Shown: in pieces, positions 44,337 through 55,559 of the stretch
Numbering within the stretch: the first letter of the stretch is position 1
How the letters are laid out: every line of letters starts with the position of its first letter
Assembly: GCF_026745355.1 (NCBI RefSeq)
Contig: NC_079206.1
Coordinates: 28,332,117-28,396,116 of the forward strand
DNA: 64,000 nt
Source of the DNA: Beta vulgaris subsp. vulgaris
Taxonomy: Eukaryota > Streptophyta > Magnoliopsida > Caryophyllales > Amaranthaceae
Direction: 5' to 3'
Made by a program: the position numbers and the translations under genes
Notes under the pieces: generated by a model
The model's input: the letters and a program-made list of their open reading frames with translations, nothing else
Told to the model about the DNA's origin: nothing
The model's database searches: none

Positions 44337-47300
44337 ATGAAAATGGATGGTGGGTTGGTTGAACATAGGAGAGAGATTATTGGCCATGTTAATGGTAAGG
44401 TTATTAAGAAGAGAAAAGTGAGAAGGAGATCATCTTCTTCATCGATTACACCATCTAAATCTTTGCAAAGGCTTTATAGTTTTTGTAAACAAGTTTTTAA
44501 AGGTCCTGGTATTGTTCCTGCTTCTCAAGATGTTCAAAATCTTTGCCACATACTTGGTGAGAACGTTTTTCCTCTATACTATTGTTTTTATCCCTTAATT
44601 ATTTGTGTTTCTAGCTTTTTAATTTTATGTGGGTATGATAGTTTTTGCCTAATCTTTCACATTTTAATGATTCTTGCTAATTTTATCTGTTGTTTTGGCT
44701 AAAAGGTGTTTGCATTTTGTTGCTTGTCGTTTTCTTCAAGTTAGCTACGTCTAAAAATAAAGAATAACTTAGCTTGTGATTTTTTACCATATTTTATTTG
44801 CCATTGTTTTTCCTTCTATTGTATGCCTTTCCTTTTTTGAAATGATCTATGTGTGGGTTGTTCTATTCATAGATACGAAACCATACTGAATTTCAAAAGC
44901 AATAGTTCATGTCAAGTATTGCTAGCTTAAGGATAATGTGTTGAGGATGTTGTATGAGATTCATAATACACTCTTCAATCTAGTGGCTGACCCATAAATT
45001 TTGTATTGATTGGGCCCTATTATTTGAGAAAACATTAGTTAAAGATATAATTTTTTGATCCAATGGAATTATTCAATGGGCTAAAATTTTCATATAATAT
45101 TGTAAAATGACCATTTAAACAGTGGTGGATCTTGATCAACTATTTAAGAGGGGCCAAGTAGATGATTTTTTTATGAATAAAAACGCTTATAAGAGCACAC
45201 CAATTTTTTCGATGAATAACAGGAGTATCATTAATGATCGCAAAAAAAGTTGTAGTTAATGTAATTATTCTAAATCTCAATCGTACCCATTCAAATTTTA
45301 AGCAACTTTTTTCATTTATATATTTGGCCATTATCAAATCTTCAAGGAATTCAAAAAAATACCTCGTAAGTGGACGGATTTTTAAGAAATTGATTGATTA
45401 GTTCATCATTAGTGACTAAATAAACTGGCAAATTGCTTTTTAAGTCACAACAAAAAAATAGCTTATATTTTATGATTGTTAGGAATGATTTGAGGAAAAA
45501 AGTACGAATTACAGTGGGAGAAACATAAGCTTTGTTTCTTTTTTTGAAAAGAAAAAGAAGATAGTAACAATATATGAAAAACATATTCCAAAATTAGACA
45601 AATAATAGAAGCCAAAGATATAGGATAAAAGAAAAGAAAGGCACTTAAAATAAAAAGAGAAGAAACTTTGAAACACAAAAATAGAGGTAAACTTAAAAGA
45701 AAAGCACTAAAAATGATAAGAGAAGAAACTTTGATAAACAAAAGTACCCACAAATCTAGGTTGCAAGGTTCGAACCTCCAACCTAAGCTTTTTCTTAGTA
45801 ACTAAGTACTTTCATCTCAACCTTTGTGCCAACATTTAATTCATGTGATGAAATGCAGTTGCGTAGCCAGACCCCCATCTTCCCCACTTATGATCCGCCA
45901 CCATATATAAATAAAAGGTTGGTAAATATAAAAAATGTAGAACAAGAATTTACTAAATTATGGACTTTTAGAATGTGTACAATAAGAGCTCTCGATGTGT
46001 TTCATTATTATTTCGGAAGCAAATAAAGTTGCATACTTCTTTGCCAATAGAGGGCACTTGTGTTTGATTCTTACCCATTGGTTTGAATTTTGATGTTCTT
46101 GATAGATAGTTAGTGTTTGGTGTCCTAAAGGAAGAATTGGGTTGCGCCTACTTAATGAGTTAACATACTCTCTTTTAACCCCCCCAAAACAAAATTATTA
46201 TATAAATAATTTTGAATTGAATCTTATGGGTGAGAGAGATGGAATCATGAGAAATAAGGAAGCTCTAAAAGGGCCAAAAAGGGAAAATTTCACTTCAAAA
46301 CAACGGAAAGTAAAAAGGAAAAAATCTGAGCAAAATTAGCAATAGAGAGTTGAAGAGTTAGGGGCAGGTGTAGGAGTCGATCTAGCCACGCACCCTAATG
46401 TGCCTTATTAATTATGGAAGTTCATGAAAAACCTAAGAAAATAACCAAACTGAAAACCGGCAAAAGTAATGGTTAAACAATATAGTTATGGTTCTGATCT
46501 TTTAAAAACTGGTTTATCGAAAAACCAAAATATTTTCCATTTCATTTAATTTTTTGTGATTTTTTTATATTGTAGTTAGTTTGATAAATTTGTCTACATA
46601 TTGCCAAATATTAAGAAAATAAAACATACTTGTTATTGGGCCGAGTCACTGAGAGTTAGATCATATAGATCAATTGCTTATAATTCAAAATTTGAACTAT
46701 CTCAAACTTGCAATTACTAGAAAGTAGGAGTAGAGGTATACACATTATATATAAAAGAAAATATAATGTATAATGTGTATTTATATGCACCCAAAACGTA
46801 GAAAAACCCAAAAAGTATTAATTTAACCGGTTAACCGCTTAGGCGGCAACTAGTTTAAACGGTTATGGTTCACAAAAATGCCGAACCGAAACTTCCAATT
46901 ATACCGAGTCTGCATCAAGTGGAGATGTTCCTGCATTGGATTACTCTCTTTCATGCGAAGATACATCGATAAGTGAGTAGCAATTAGAAGAATCGTTTAC
47001 GAGACTATCTCACAATAATTTATGGCACGGGGATATTTTGCTTATTAAGGGCTGACAGAGTATTTTTTAGGAGATAAGCTAAGATCTTGCTCTTAGCAAC
47101 TTCATTGCTGAATCTTTTCTCTAAATTATTGTTTAGCAAATAGCTTGTGTTAGCGTGGATAATTGACTAGTCAAACTACAGTAAGCCAATGGGGTGCAAT
47201 TACGTGGCAGTGGTATTAGCACATCGATTAAGTGTGCAAGTTTCTGCTTTGAGTAGGAGCAACACTTCTGGGTACATGGATAGTTCTTTTGATGTTAATG

Positions 47301-50300
47301 GTGTCCCATCAGTCTTCACTTTGAGTATGGTGTTGGCAATTTGCTAGTTTTTCATTGTTTTGAGATGTCGCCTTCACTAAGAATCTACTTTTACCCATAC
47401 AGCAGAATATTATTAGTTACCATATTCACACCTTGGGCTTTTGTTCTTTTCCTTTCTCTGGTAGTGGAATTATAATGCAGATGTACTACTACTAGTTTTA
47501 GCATTTATAGGTGAAGTTTTGTTGTTATTTCAGTTCTTAACTATGCTGAATGAGATGACCCCTAATTAGGTAGTAGGGCTGTGAACCTTTCTGTTGATGG
47601 AAGTAGAGTTTCTGGCTTGGAGTTTGTGTGAAGAAATGAAGCGGAAGATAGAAACAGTAAGACCGACTAGATAAATGCTGTTATTTTGCTCAGTTGCAAG
47701 ATCTACTGAATGAAACCCGAAGTAAAAGTAATGAGGACATGATGTCTTTTAGTGGCTCGTTTATTGACATTCTTGGCTCCATTATGTGATGTATATCTTT
47801 TACAAGTTCCACTCATGGTAGGAAATTTTGGGAAACACTTTTTCCTAGTAAATATTCCTAAAAAGATAAAGATTTTTTTTTTGTCTTTAATTACCTGTGA
47901 ATATCTATTTTGTTCCTTTTGGACCAGTTGATTCTGTTTTAGTGTGTGGCCATAGCAGCGCTTAGATTTGTCCTGTAGTGGTGGTTACTTAGGGGAGGGG
48001 AGAGAGAGAGAGAGAGAGAATCTGGAAGGGAAAAAGGCTGCTGGGATTGGTGGATAAGAGGAGAGAGGTGGATGGGTGGGTGGGGAAGGAGAGGGAGGTG
48101 GTACCATGGTAGTGGTTGGGTGAGGAGTAGAGATTGTAGGGGAGATGCTTTATTGGCCATTAATTCAAATGGATTAGATCATGCTAACTTTAACGTGGAG
48201 AGTTTATTAGAAACTTTGGAGGATCCAAAGCCCATCAATTGGAAGATAAACTATCAATATTTTTTCCTCCTTCACTAAATAGAAGCGTGGATATTAGGAC
48301 CAATTTAGAAATTGATGCAATCTAGTCCATGTATGAGAAAGTTGAAAGCGTCATTGAGTTAATAGATGTTTTATGTCCCATTGGTTGTGCTCTTCTGTGC
48401 TTCGAGGAGTCAGCAAGAAGTTTCTGATGAAGGCTCGGCAAAAAAAGTTTTTTTTATCGTTACTATACTAAATATTATTTCATATACTTCCTTAGTTCAA
48501 TAATTTATGTAACACTTACAAATTCACAGTTTTCAATGCACGACTTTGACCATTAATATCTTCAATGGTATATTAGTAAAAAGTTTGAAAATTCCTTAGT
48601 TCAATAATTTACGTAACACTTACAAATTCACAATCTTCAATGTACGACTTTGACCATTAATATCTTCAATGGTATATTAGTTAAAAATTTGAATTTTGAT
48701 ATTAGAAAACTAAATCATTGAGATGAATCTAAAAATATCTCACATGACTATCTTTTTTCCTATATAACAGGGAGAATTTGTTGTCAAAGTTTATAAAGTT
48801 TAACCTTGAAATAATAAGTATTGCATGAATTATGGAACAGAGAAAGAGGAAGTACATGGTTATCCTTCCCATGAATATTCCACCATTGGCTATAGACTTG
48901 TGGGAAGTAATGGTTGTTGCTCTGGTTGTTATGATATGGTTTACAGAAAGAAATCTGGAGTCATCTCACTATTCAATCTGTAACTTATTGAGAACAAGTG
49001 TGAATCTGGATAGAGCTGTCTTACATGGATTTCTGGTTATGTTTGCTCTTGGCGGAGGATCATGCGAGCATAGAATTATGTTGGTATTATTTGCAGTATG
49101 ACTTCTTGTATAGTTTAAAACCATCACTGCTTCAATTCACTGTGGACAGCTTTTACGTTATCGCTACTTCAAATATGTAGTATTGCAGTGTTGGGTTTAT
49201 GGGAACTTAGTGGGTGGTAGTTAATGAGTAGTTTAAGAAAACTACAAGCTATTCTAGTAGTTTTTTTTTCTAGTTCTTTTTTCTTACAGGGATATAATGA
49301 AAAGAGAATGGGCTTGTGATCTCTCACCATTTTTCCTATTGGCTTTCACTTACGGAGACAATGGGGGTTCTTGTGGACAATAAACATTTGTACCGTCCCC
49401 CTCTACAAATGGCTTTTTCAACACTTCATTTAAGTTGATGAAAGGCAGTTTTATTGTTTCAGTTTTGTGCAATGCTTTTTCAGTTGATAATTCTGTTGTG
49501 TTATCTTTCCTTATCTTTATAAACAAAAAAGAAATATGATAGTCAGTGTCTATGCTTAAAGTACTGTTACTGTTCGAGAAGTTTCATAGAAATCAGCTAG
49601 GGCTATATAGAGGTGAACCTGATTATTATTTTGTACACAGTAATTAATAATCAATACCGACCTTTCTGCCTCCAGCTCCAACAATAATGAGATGTAAACA
49701 AGTTTGTTCCTGGACGATGAATTGATTTATGAAAGGTGTAGTTATATATTATCTGCCATTGGGGGGGGGGGGGATCATCTCGTTCTGGAAGTTACTATTG
49801 GTTTTACAACTTCTTTCAAGCTTGACTAGTTAAATGGTTGATTTAGAATTATCCTAATTATGATGTGAAGATACTGGATTTTGATTTCTGAGATATTATA
49901 GAGTATGGCTGCCTCATTTATTTATAAGATTTGGAAGCAAAAGTTACCAATCTGCATTGAGTTGATAGTGGATTCAGATTTCAGGACTTCAGATTGACTT
50001 TTTATTTGATCCTTGTGATTTTAGATAGTCTGAGACCTGAAGATTTCGGACTGAGTAAAGATCTACAGTTTTTCAAGCCTGGAGGTAGTGTTAAGAGAAA
50101 TCCAAGGGTCACATACACCACAGTTTACAAGTGTCGCCAATTTTCTGTAAGTCGTGTATTGGTAATTGGTTTTCTATTTGATATTATTATTAGTACATAA
50201 TTCATTATTCATATAAAAACATACTATTAATATTTATGTTGCCAATGTTTGGCATTCAGCATTGCGTGTCAAAATCTGATGTGAAATATACATTGACATC

Positions 50301-53300
50301 TTCTGATAGACTGGTTTTCTCAATTTGCAGTTGGTTATTTTCTTTCTACCAGCATCAGCTGTCATTCCGCTTCACAATCACCCAGAAATGACCGTTTTCA
50401 ACAAACTTCTCTTAGGTGAAATGCATATCAAAGCATATGACTGGGCTGATCCTTTAGATGTGGAATGTAGCAACCAGCCTTCGTCAAGTAAGCTGGCTTC
50501 TCTTTTCTCATGTCTCATGTCTCATATTTTATTTTTTCTCTTTTCTTTTCCTTGAAAAACTTCTAATAGATTTCTGACTGATTTTTCATGGTTTTTGTAG
50601 AGAGGCTAGCAAGATTAAAAGCTAACAGTGTCTTCACTGCTCCGTGTAACACATCAGTCCTATATCCAACCTCAGGGGGCAATATCCATGAGTTTACAGC
50701 CATAACACCATGTGCTGTGCTGGATATCCTTGGACCGCCTTACTCAAAAGAAGATGGCCGTGACTGCAGTTATTACAAAGAAATTCTGTCCACATCTCCA
50801 GGCATGTTTCAGCTCTTGTTTCTGATTTTTGCTAAATTCAGGCAGCCTTAAACCCTTAACCAGTCACGTGCATGTTGAATATTACCAGAACACAAAAAAT
50901 GCTAGCATAATATTAAAATGAAACCAACATGCCATTTTTTATTATCTTCCTTCTCCATTTATTCCGTCTGCTCTTCCATTTTTCAGCACCTTTTTTCTTC
51001 TAACTAGTGTGTGTCTCGGGCCCGGATAGCTACACTAACAGAGTTCCACATGGCACGTATACTTGCTTAGGAACACCTTTTTGTATATTAGTGTAGATGT
51101 TTTAGTTATGAACTCAAAAAGATTTTTTTTAAAAAAAAGATCACTTATTAGTTATATACTACCATCTTTTCATATTTCATATATTATTGAATCCTCCTAC
51201 CAATAACATCAATACCGTAAATTTCGTGATAACTTTTACAATCCTGTCTTGGTCACAAGTCACATCCGATAGAATATACAGCAAAAGTTTCATTTCGATA
51301 TTCTTCCAACTGTAACGAGTGCAATGTGCTCGGTAGAAGTGTGATTCGTTCTAATAACCCTATAATAGTTAAGGGATCTGCCGGCTTGATCCTTGTTCCG
51401 ATTTAATTCTGACAAGGAATTTTTCCTTTCCATCAAAAGTTTGAGGGAAAGTACACAATAAAAATGGATATTTTTGGTTATGGAATTATGAAACATAACT
51501 TTCTTAAATTTTTTAAATTAGATCAATACTTCAATTGAATGAGTACAAGTAAGAGATCCATATTTGAAGATAAAAGTGAAAGGTTTCTAATCGTAACTAA
51601 ATCTTCTTATTTATTTTTTTTAGAGAGAAGCGAAATAGGGATTAAATAATGATTTTAGTTTACCAAAGGCTTCAATGAGCACATTTTTTGTTTGATTAGG
51701 TCTGTTAAAGCAAAGCAGAAATAGAAAAAGAACTAATTATTGTTAGAGTTACCTCTTCTAGAGGGATCATCTAGAAAATAAGTTATTTAACATTAAAGGC
51801 ATGTAAGAAACTGGCGTAGATGTTTAGGGTGACTTTTGTAAGTTCATTCTCACCTTAGATTAGGATATGGGATTTTCTCCATTTTATATGGAGTTGAATG
51901 AACCAAAGTTTTATGATCGGATTTGAATCATTAACCAACTTTTTGAATTTTTTACCCTCTGTTCTTTGTTCTTTTTATCATTTGCTTTGACCCTTTTCTT
52001 TTGGTGCCAATACTTTGACCCTTAAATTTTGTTTGGTCAATCAAAGAAAACATTGGAAGTGAAACTTCCTTGGAAATAGAAGAAAAGTTTTGTTGTTTGG
52101 CTAAAAAAAAGATGGGAGTTAGAACTTCGTTGGAGGTTCGATGGAAGAATTTTCCTACCTAGGTCCCCCTAGGCCCTAGGTAAGTCAAATTCCCATGGGA
52201 CGTTAAATTTCCCATGATCAAACATACAAGATCATACATTTCCTAGGAAATACAATTACATGTGAAAACCAACTTCCTAGTAAAAATTGCTTCCTATATT
52301 GTACCACACAAGTATCTAGTCTTCTAGGTAAGATAGCTTTTATCCAATCCAAGTAGCCCAGCAATTTCAATCGAATTCCTTAATAATTAATATAAAATAG
52401 CCCGGGTAAAACAGTTGAAATGGTGGACCTGTCGAAAAGCAAAATCATACACAATATGTGTTAGGCACATTACACAGTGGAAAAAAAGGGGATTGTGAAA
52501 ATCAATAATTAACGGTATGTAATATCAGATACTTCCTCCGTTCTGTTATTATTGCAACATTTTCCTTATTTGGAAATTCCATATTAATTGCAACATTAAT
52601 AAATTTGACCATCTTTTCTCTCTATTTCTCTCCTTCACATGGTTTCCTTTTTTCATCTCTCTCTATCTCTCTCATCTCCTTAAAAAATGTGCAACCCCCA
52701 CATGTTGCAATTATTTAAGAATGGTGGAAGGAACATAAAGTAATATGTAATTCAAGTACAGTATTTAAGTGCAAAATCCTTCACTTAACCAAGTAGGGGG
52801 AGAACCACCAAATCTATTGTATTACTAACAATCTACGATCATCAGAAATGTATGATCTCTATTATATAAGGGAAGGGGGAGCTATGGTGTCCCCCAGTAA
52901 ATTTACTTAATTACCCTTTAGTAATCAACTACTCTACCAAAAAAAGATGAAAGAAAATCAAACTCAAATATAGCATAAAAAAATTAACAAAGAAAATTAT
53001 ATCAATCAAATATTTGATCAATCAATACACAACCAAGTAGTAAATCAAAAAGGAAAATACAATCAATCAACAAAGTGAAATGATTTAATTAAAACAAAAT
53101 ACTTTGTTGATAAAAATATAAGAAATCCTTAACAAATCTGCATAACATTCTTCTATCGCTCATCAATTTTAATTTTAAAAATCTTAAAGAAAGTATAAAT
53201 AAAATAAATAATAAAAGACGGGTTGGTTAAGTGATATAGGCTTAATCAACAAAATTAGCTAGCTCAAAAAACGTCTTGTATTCAAAATTTACTTTTGTTT

Positions 53301-54648
53301 ATGTCCAAAAAAGTTATAAATTATGTTCTAAGAAATTGAGGCACTCATCGCGTGCATAAATTGCTAGTACTCTATGTCACAACAATCTCCAGATTATGTA
53401 GAACATAAACCCATACCTTCTCAAGAACGCACAAGCTTCTCAAGATCACACCACATCATAGGAACACTTCACTAGTCTCCTTTGATCAGATTAAATTTCC
53501 ACTTTCGTTCGCTAGCTTCTTTAGTCCAACATATCCCAAATGGGGACCATTATCTAGACAACACACTTTCTCACGAGACCTAATCGTCGTAGGACCTCTC
53601 TCCCACTTCCCACAACCAACCCACAACCCGTTGCATGGTTGCCCACTTTCACATCCTGGACATGCTTCTAGCCTGCTGTCTGCCTTTTTGCCAGCTTTTG
53701 AGCTCGCTCTCCGATTAGTCTGTTGTTTCTTTCTTTGTCTATGATTTTCTAACCTTAGGCACACTTCTAGCTATATGTTTCTTCTTGCTTGGAGGGGAAT
53801 AGTGTCAAAGTACACAATGTGTAAATCGAAAAGAAACAAAGTGAAGTATATATAGTTAACTAGCACCATGTGTTGATGGAAGAGACCTAGATCTCTAACT
53901 ACTGGAGTCCAATTTGGACTCTCACAAGACTATGGTTATACCACCACATGATCTCCTAGTACCATTAGAAGCAATTATGGTACCAACAAAATCTCTCTTA
54001 AGTACCACCCGAAACAAAAATATGGTAATGCTAGAACATCTTTTAGTATCACCACCATCTCCAAGTACCTTTGTGATTCTCTTAGTAATACCAAAAGTAA
54101 AAAATGGTGCCACTAAAGCATTTGTTAGTTCCATCACTTCCATGGGAATATCTTCTAATACACCAGAACATATGTTACTACCATGAGAACATCTCTTAGT
54201 ACCACTAAACATCTATCAGTACCACTAGATCTGTTGGTGCGACAACGATTAGTGCACATGGGGTATATCTATTGTAGTACCACTAGGAAACTTCTATTGT
54301 AAACCATGTATTATACAACCAAAATAATATATATACTTTTAAAAGTATTAATTTACCGTGGTTATGGTCCAGTTTGGAACTTCTTTTAGTTATGCTACTT
54401 TTTAGTATACTACATTCCGAAAGACTAATGTAAGGTGCATGAAGCTGCAGTTATTTTTTACATTTTGAAGTGAATATGCAAACTTTTGTTAACAATGAAA
54501 TGTTATTAATGCAGATGAAGAGTTCGAAGAGCTAAAAGATGATGAGCACTCATACGGATGGTTAGAAGAGATTGAGATGCCAGAAAACTCGAAGATGGAC
54601 GGGATAGAGTATTTAGGTCCTAGGATTATTGAGACCGCGGCCAGCTAA
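44337..54648 (+). CDS. Plant cysteine oxidase (PCO), five exons
   Basis: Encodes a 277-residue thiol dioxygenase of the PCO/ADO family. These Fe(II) enzymes use O2 to oxidise N-terminal Cys of proteins such as ERF-VII factors, feeding the Arg/N-degron pathway and acting as oxygen sensors. Exons: 44337-44556, 50025-50146, 50331-50487, 50601-50801, 54515-54648; phases join without a gap. The N-terminus carries a basic KKRKVRRRSSSSS stretch (possible nuclear signal), then LQRLYSFCKQVFKGPGIVP. The cupin core shows the metal His pair in SAVIPLHNHPEMTVFNKLLL and the third likely ligand in GGNIHEF, with FTAPCNTSVLYPTSGG and CAVLDILGPPYSKEDGRDCS. The C-terminus is HSYGWLEEIEMPEN...EYLGPRII. Length and basic N-terminus suit the PCO1/PCO2 type. 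Splice sites are GT-AG except intron 4, which starts GC. The alternative start Met3 (44343) is possible. Looks functional. Confidence 0.93.
45122..45905. mobile_element. Putative TIR insertion in PCO intron 1
   Basis: The left end CAGTGGTGGATCTTGATC and the inverted right text TGGTGGCGGATCATAAG share a TGGTGGATC-type terminus. The edge sequence GAGGGGCC is also typical of a widespread plant repeat with GGCGGATC ends. A target duplication is not evident, and the ends may be off by several bases. Confidence 0.4.
45750..45836 (-). repeat. SINE-like segment with Pol III box motifs
   Basis: On the minus strand TGGCACAAAGG (A-box-like) is followed about 50 nt later by GGTTCGAACC (B-box). The spacing fits a tRNA-derived promoter, but no tRNA fold or A-rich tail is clear. 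GGTTCGAACC also occurs by itself in many plant repeats. Confidence 0.3.
46900..48430 (+). pseudogene. Coding-like relics in PCO intron 1, unidentified
   Basis: Several short stretches read like protein: SGDVPALDYSLSCEDTSISE (46918), RSNTSGYMDSSFDVNGVPSV (47250), LQDLLNETRSKSNEDMMSFS (47695) followed by GSFIDILGS, and NFNVESLLETLEDPKPINW (48187). They are all on the plus strand in different frames, separated by AT-rich DNA, as exons of a decayed gene would be. A CAG precedes the third. I do not recognise the protein. Confidence 0.3.
48487..48852. mobile_element. Stowaway-like MITE with an internal tandem duplication
   Basis: Left CTTCCTTAGTTCAATAATTT and right TGAATTATGGAACAGAGAAA followed by GAGGAAG are imperfect inverted repeats with TA flanks. 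The first ~103 bp (from 48489) is repeated directly from 48592 with few changes, so the left end is present twice. Confidence 0.85.
52532..52732. mobile_element. Stowaway-like MITE in PCO intron 4
   Basis: Left CTTCCTCCGTTCTGTTATTA, then TTGCAAC, and right TTGCAATTATTTAAGAATGG then TGGAAGG form imperfect inverted repeats. The interior contains CT-rich text. The right-hand TA duplication is not clear. Confidence 0.7.
52856..53367 (+). mobile_element. Non-autonomous Helitron (512 bp) in PCO intron 4
   Basis: Starts TCTCTATTATATAAGGGAAG after an A. It ends with hairpin GCACTCATCGCGTGC (one stem mismatch), 8 nt, then CTAG before T. The first 39 bases equal those of the Helitron at 26485-27030; the interiors differ. 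Confidence 0.85.
53935..54290 (+). repeat. Degenerate minisatellite, TAGTACCACTA type
   Basis: CTTAGTACCACTA, TAGTATCACCACC, TAGTACCATTAG, ATCAGTACCACTAG and relatives recur every 25-60 bases. The ORFs on both strands here are products of the repeat. Confidence 0.55.
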
Positions 54649-55094
54649 CTGCGTTTCTTATACTTCCATGTTCTTTTGTTCGTTGTTTGTGTTGTTTACT
54701 TTGCTTATGGATCTTCTTTCCCCCGCTTTTGTGTAATCCTTCTGTTGGCTTCTTTGCTTTTGGGGAAAATGGATCTGGATGTTTTTTAAACCACAGGTTA
54801 TAATCTATCTATCCGATAATAGTGCGTTGTACATATACTTTATCAGAAAGACTAATGCTTCACTTTAGAGCGCCTTCACCTTTATGTTTGATTATGCACA
54901 AACTGGTTTCTAGTTTGTTTTAGTTTTCAGCGATTTTATTTACTTATCTATTGATTTATCGATTTTTTACTCTACTTGTAAAAGTTCTCTAAGTACAAAA
55001 ATGTCACCAATGACACGGGAATTATTTGAAAATGGTCTAAGGCTTACATTGGTTTTATGTTTTCATTTTAGCATATGCTTCTGATTGGATTTTA
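54649..55094 (+). other. 3' UTR and downstream region of the PCO gene
   Basis: T-rich DNA following the stop codon, with TGTAATCC and TTGTAC words typical of plant 3' ends. The polyadenylation site is not determined. Confidence 0.4.
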
Positions 55095-55170
55095 CTCTCT
55101 TCGTTTCCTAAAGTTCTTTCTAATTTGACCAATTTCCTCACATAGGAAAAACAAAAGAAAACAGAGCGAG
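55095..55170. mobile_element. Very short MITE derivative (76 bp)
   Basis: CTCTCTTCGTTTCCTAAAG and the right end ACAGAGCGAG are inverted relatives of the Stowaway-like termini, with TA on both sides. Most of the interior is missing. Confidence 0.6.
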
Positions 55171-55177
55171 TAATGTG

Positions 55178-55199
55178 TATATATATATATATGAACCTA

Positions 55200-55244
<45 letters not shown>

Positions 55245-55262
55245 ATATATAATATATATTAT
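55178..55262. repeat. (TA)n microsatellite
   Basis: Alternating TA with short interruptions, adjoining the TIR element that follows. Confidence 0.95.
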
Positions 55263-55552
55263 AGGGGCAGGATCACATGAGAATGCTCCTTACATGAGAA
55301 ATGAGAATGAATCTCAACCACACGATTGGATTAGAGTTACAACACTTGTTCATTAGAGTTATACCCCTGAAAAAAATTCAAGCCCAAAAAAAAAATTTTT
55401 TTTTTTGAAATATTTTTTCTAATTTTTTTTTTTTGGAGTTACATCACTTTTTCATTAGAGTTACATTACTTGTTCATTGGAGTTATAGCGTGTAGAATTC
55501 ATTCTCATTTCTATATAAGTATGCATTCTTATATGAACTCACTTCTATATAT
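55263..55552. mobile_element. Short TIR element with GAGAATGAATC-type ends
   Basis: Left AGGGGCAGGATCACATGAGA, then GAGAATGAATCTC. The inverted right end reads AGTGAGTTCATATAAGAATG, then GAGAATGAATTC. The centre contains poly(A)/poly(T) and repeated CATTAGAGTTACA words. It separates the gypsy gag fragment from the PCO 3' region. Ends are approximate because both sides are TA repeats. Confidence 0.65.
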
Positions 55553-55559
55553 ATATATA

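Larger units (their letters stand above)
44557..50024 (+). other. Intron 1 of the PCO gene (5.5 kb)
   Basis: Donor GTGAGAACG at 44557, acceptor TTTTAG at 50019-50024. It contains a TIR-like insertion (45122-45905), an AACCG-rich patch (46450-46900), coding-looking relics (46900-48430), a MITE (48487-48852) and a G12 run near 49766. Introns of this size are long for this small gene, and most of the length is accounted for by repeats. Confidence 0.85.
50802..54514 (+). other. Intron 4 of the PCO gene (3.7 kb, GC-AG)
   Basis: Begins GCATGTTTC and ends TTAATGCAG. The exon frame (CCA G + AT GAA GAG) requires this GC donor. It contains a MITE (52532-52732), a Helitron (52856-53367), unassigned sequence (53370-53920) and a degenerate TAGTACCAC repeat (53935-54290). 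50880-52530 is AT-rich with no recognised element. Confidence 0.85.

Noticed and set aside
45463..45753. Hydrophobic minus-strand frame resembling a membrane protein
   Set aside because: Composition is that of T/A-rich repeat DNA (AAAGT/GAAAC words repeated), inside an intron insertion. No conserved features.
45765..45785. A tRNA gene based on GGTTCGAACC
   Set aside because: No acceptor or anticodon arms can be folded around it. At best it is a SINE-like B box.
53486..53764. Minus-strand 92-codon frame in PCO intron 4
   Set aside because: Antisense within an intron, no recognised domain, atypical composition. It may be an old repeat but cannot be supported as a gene.
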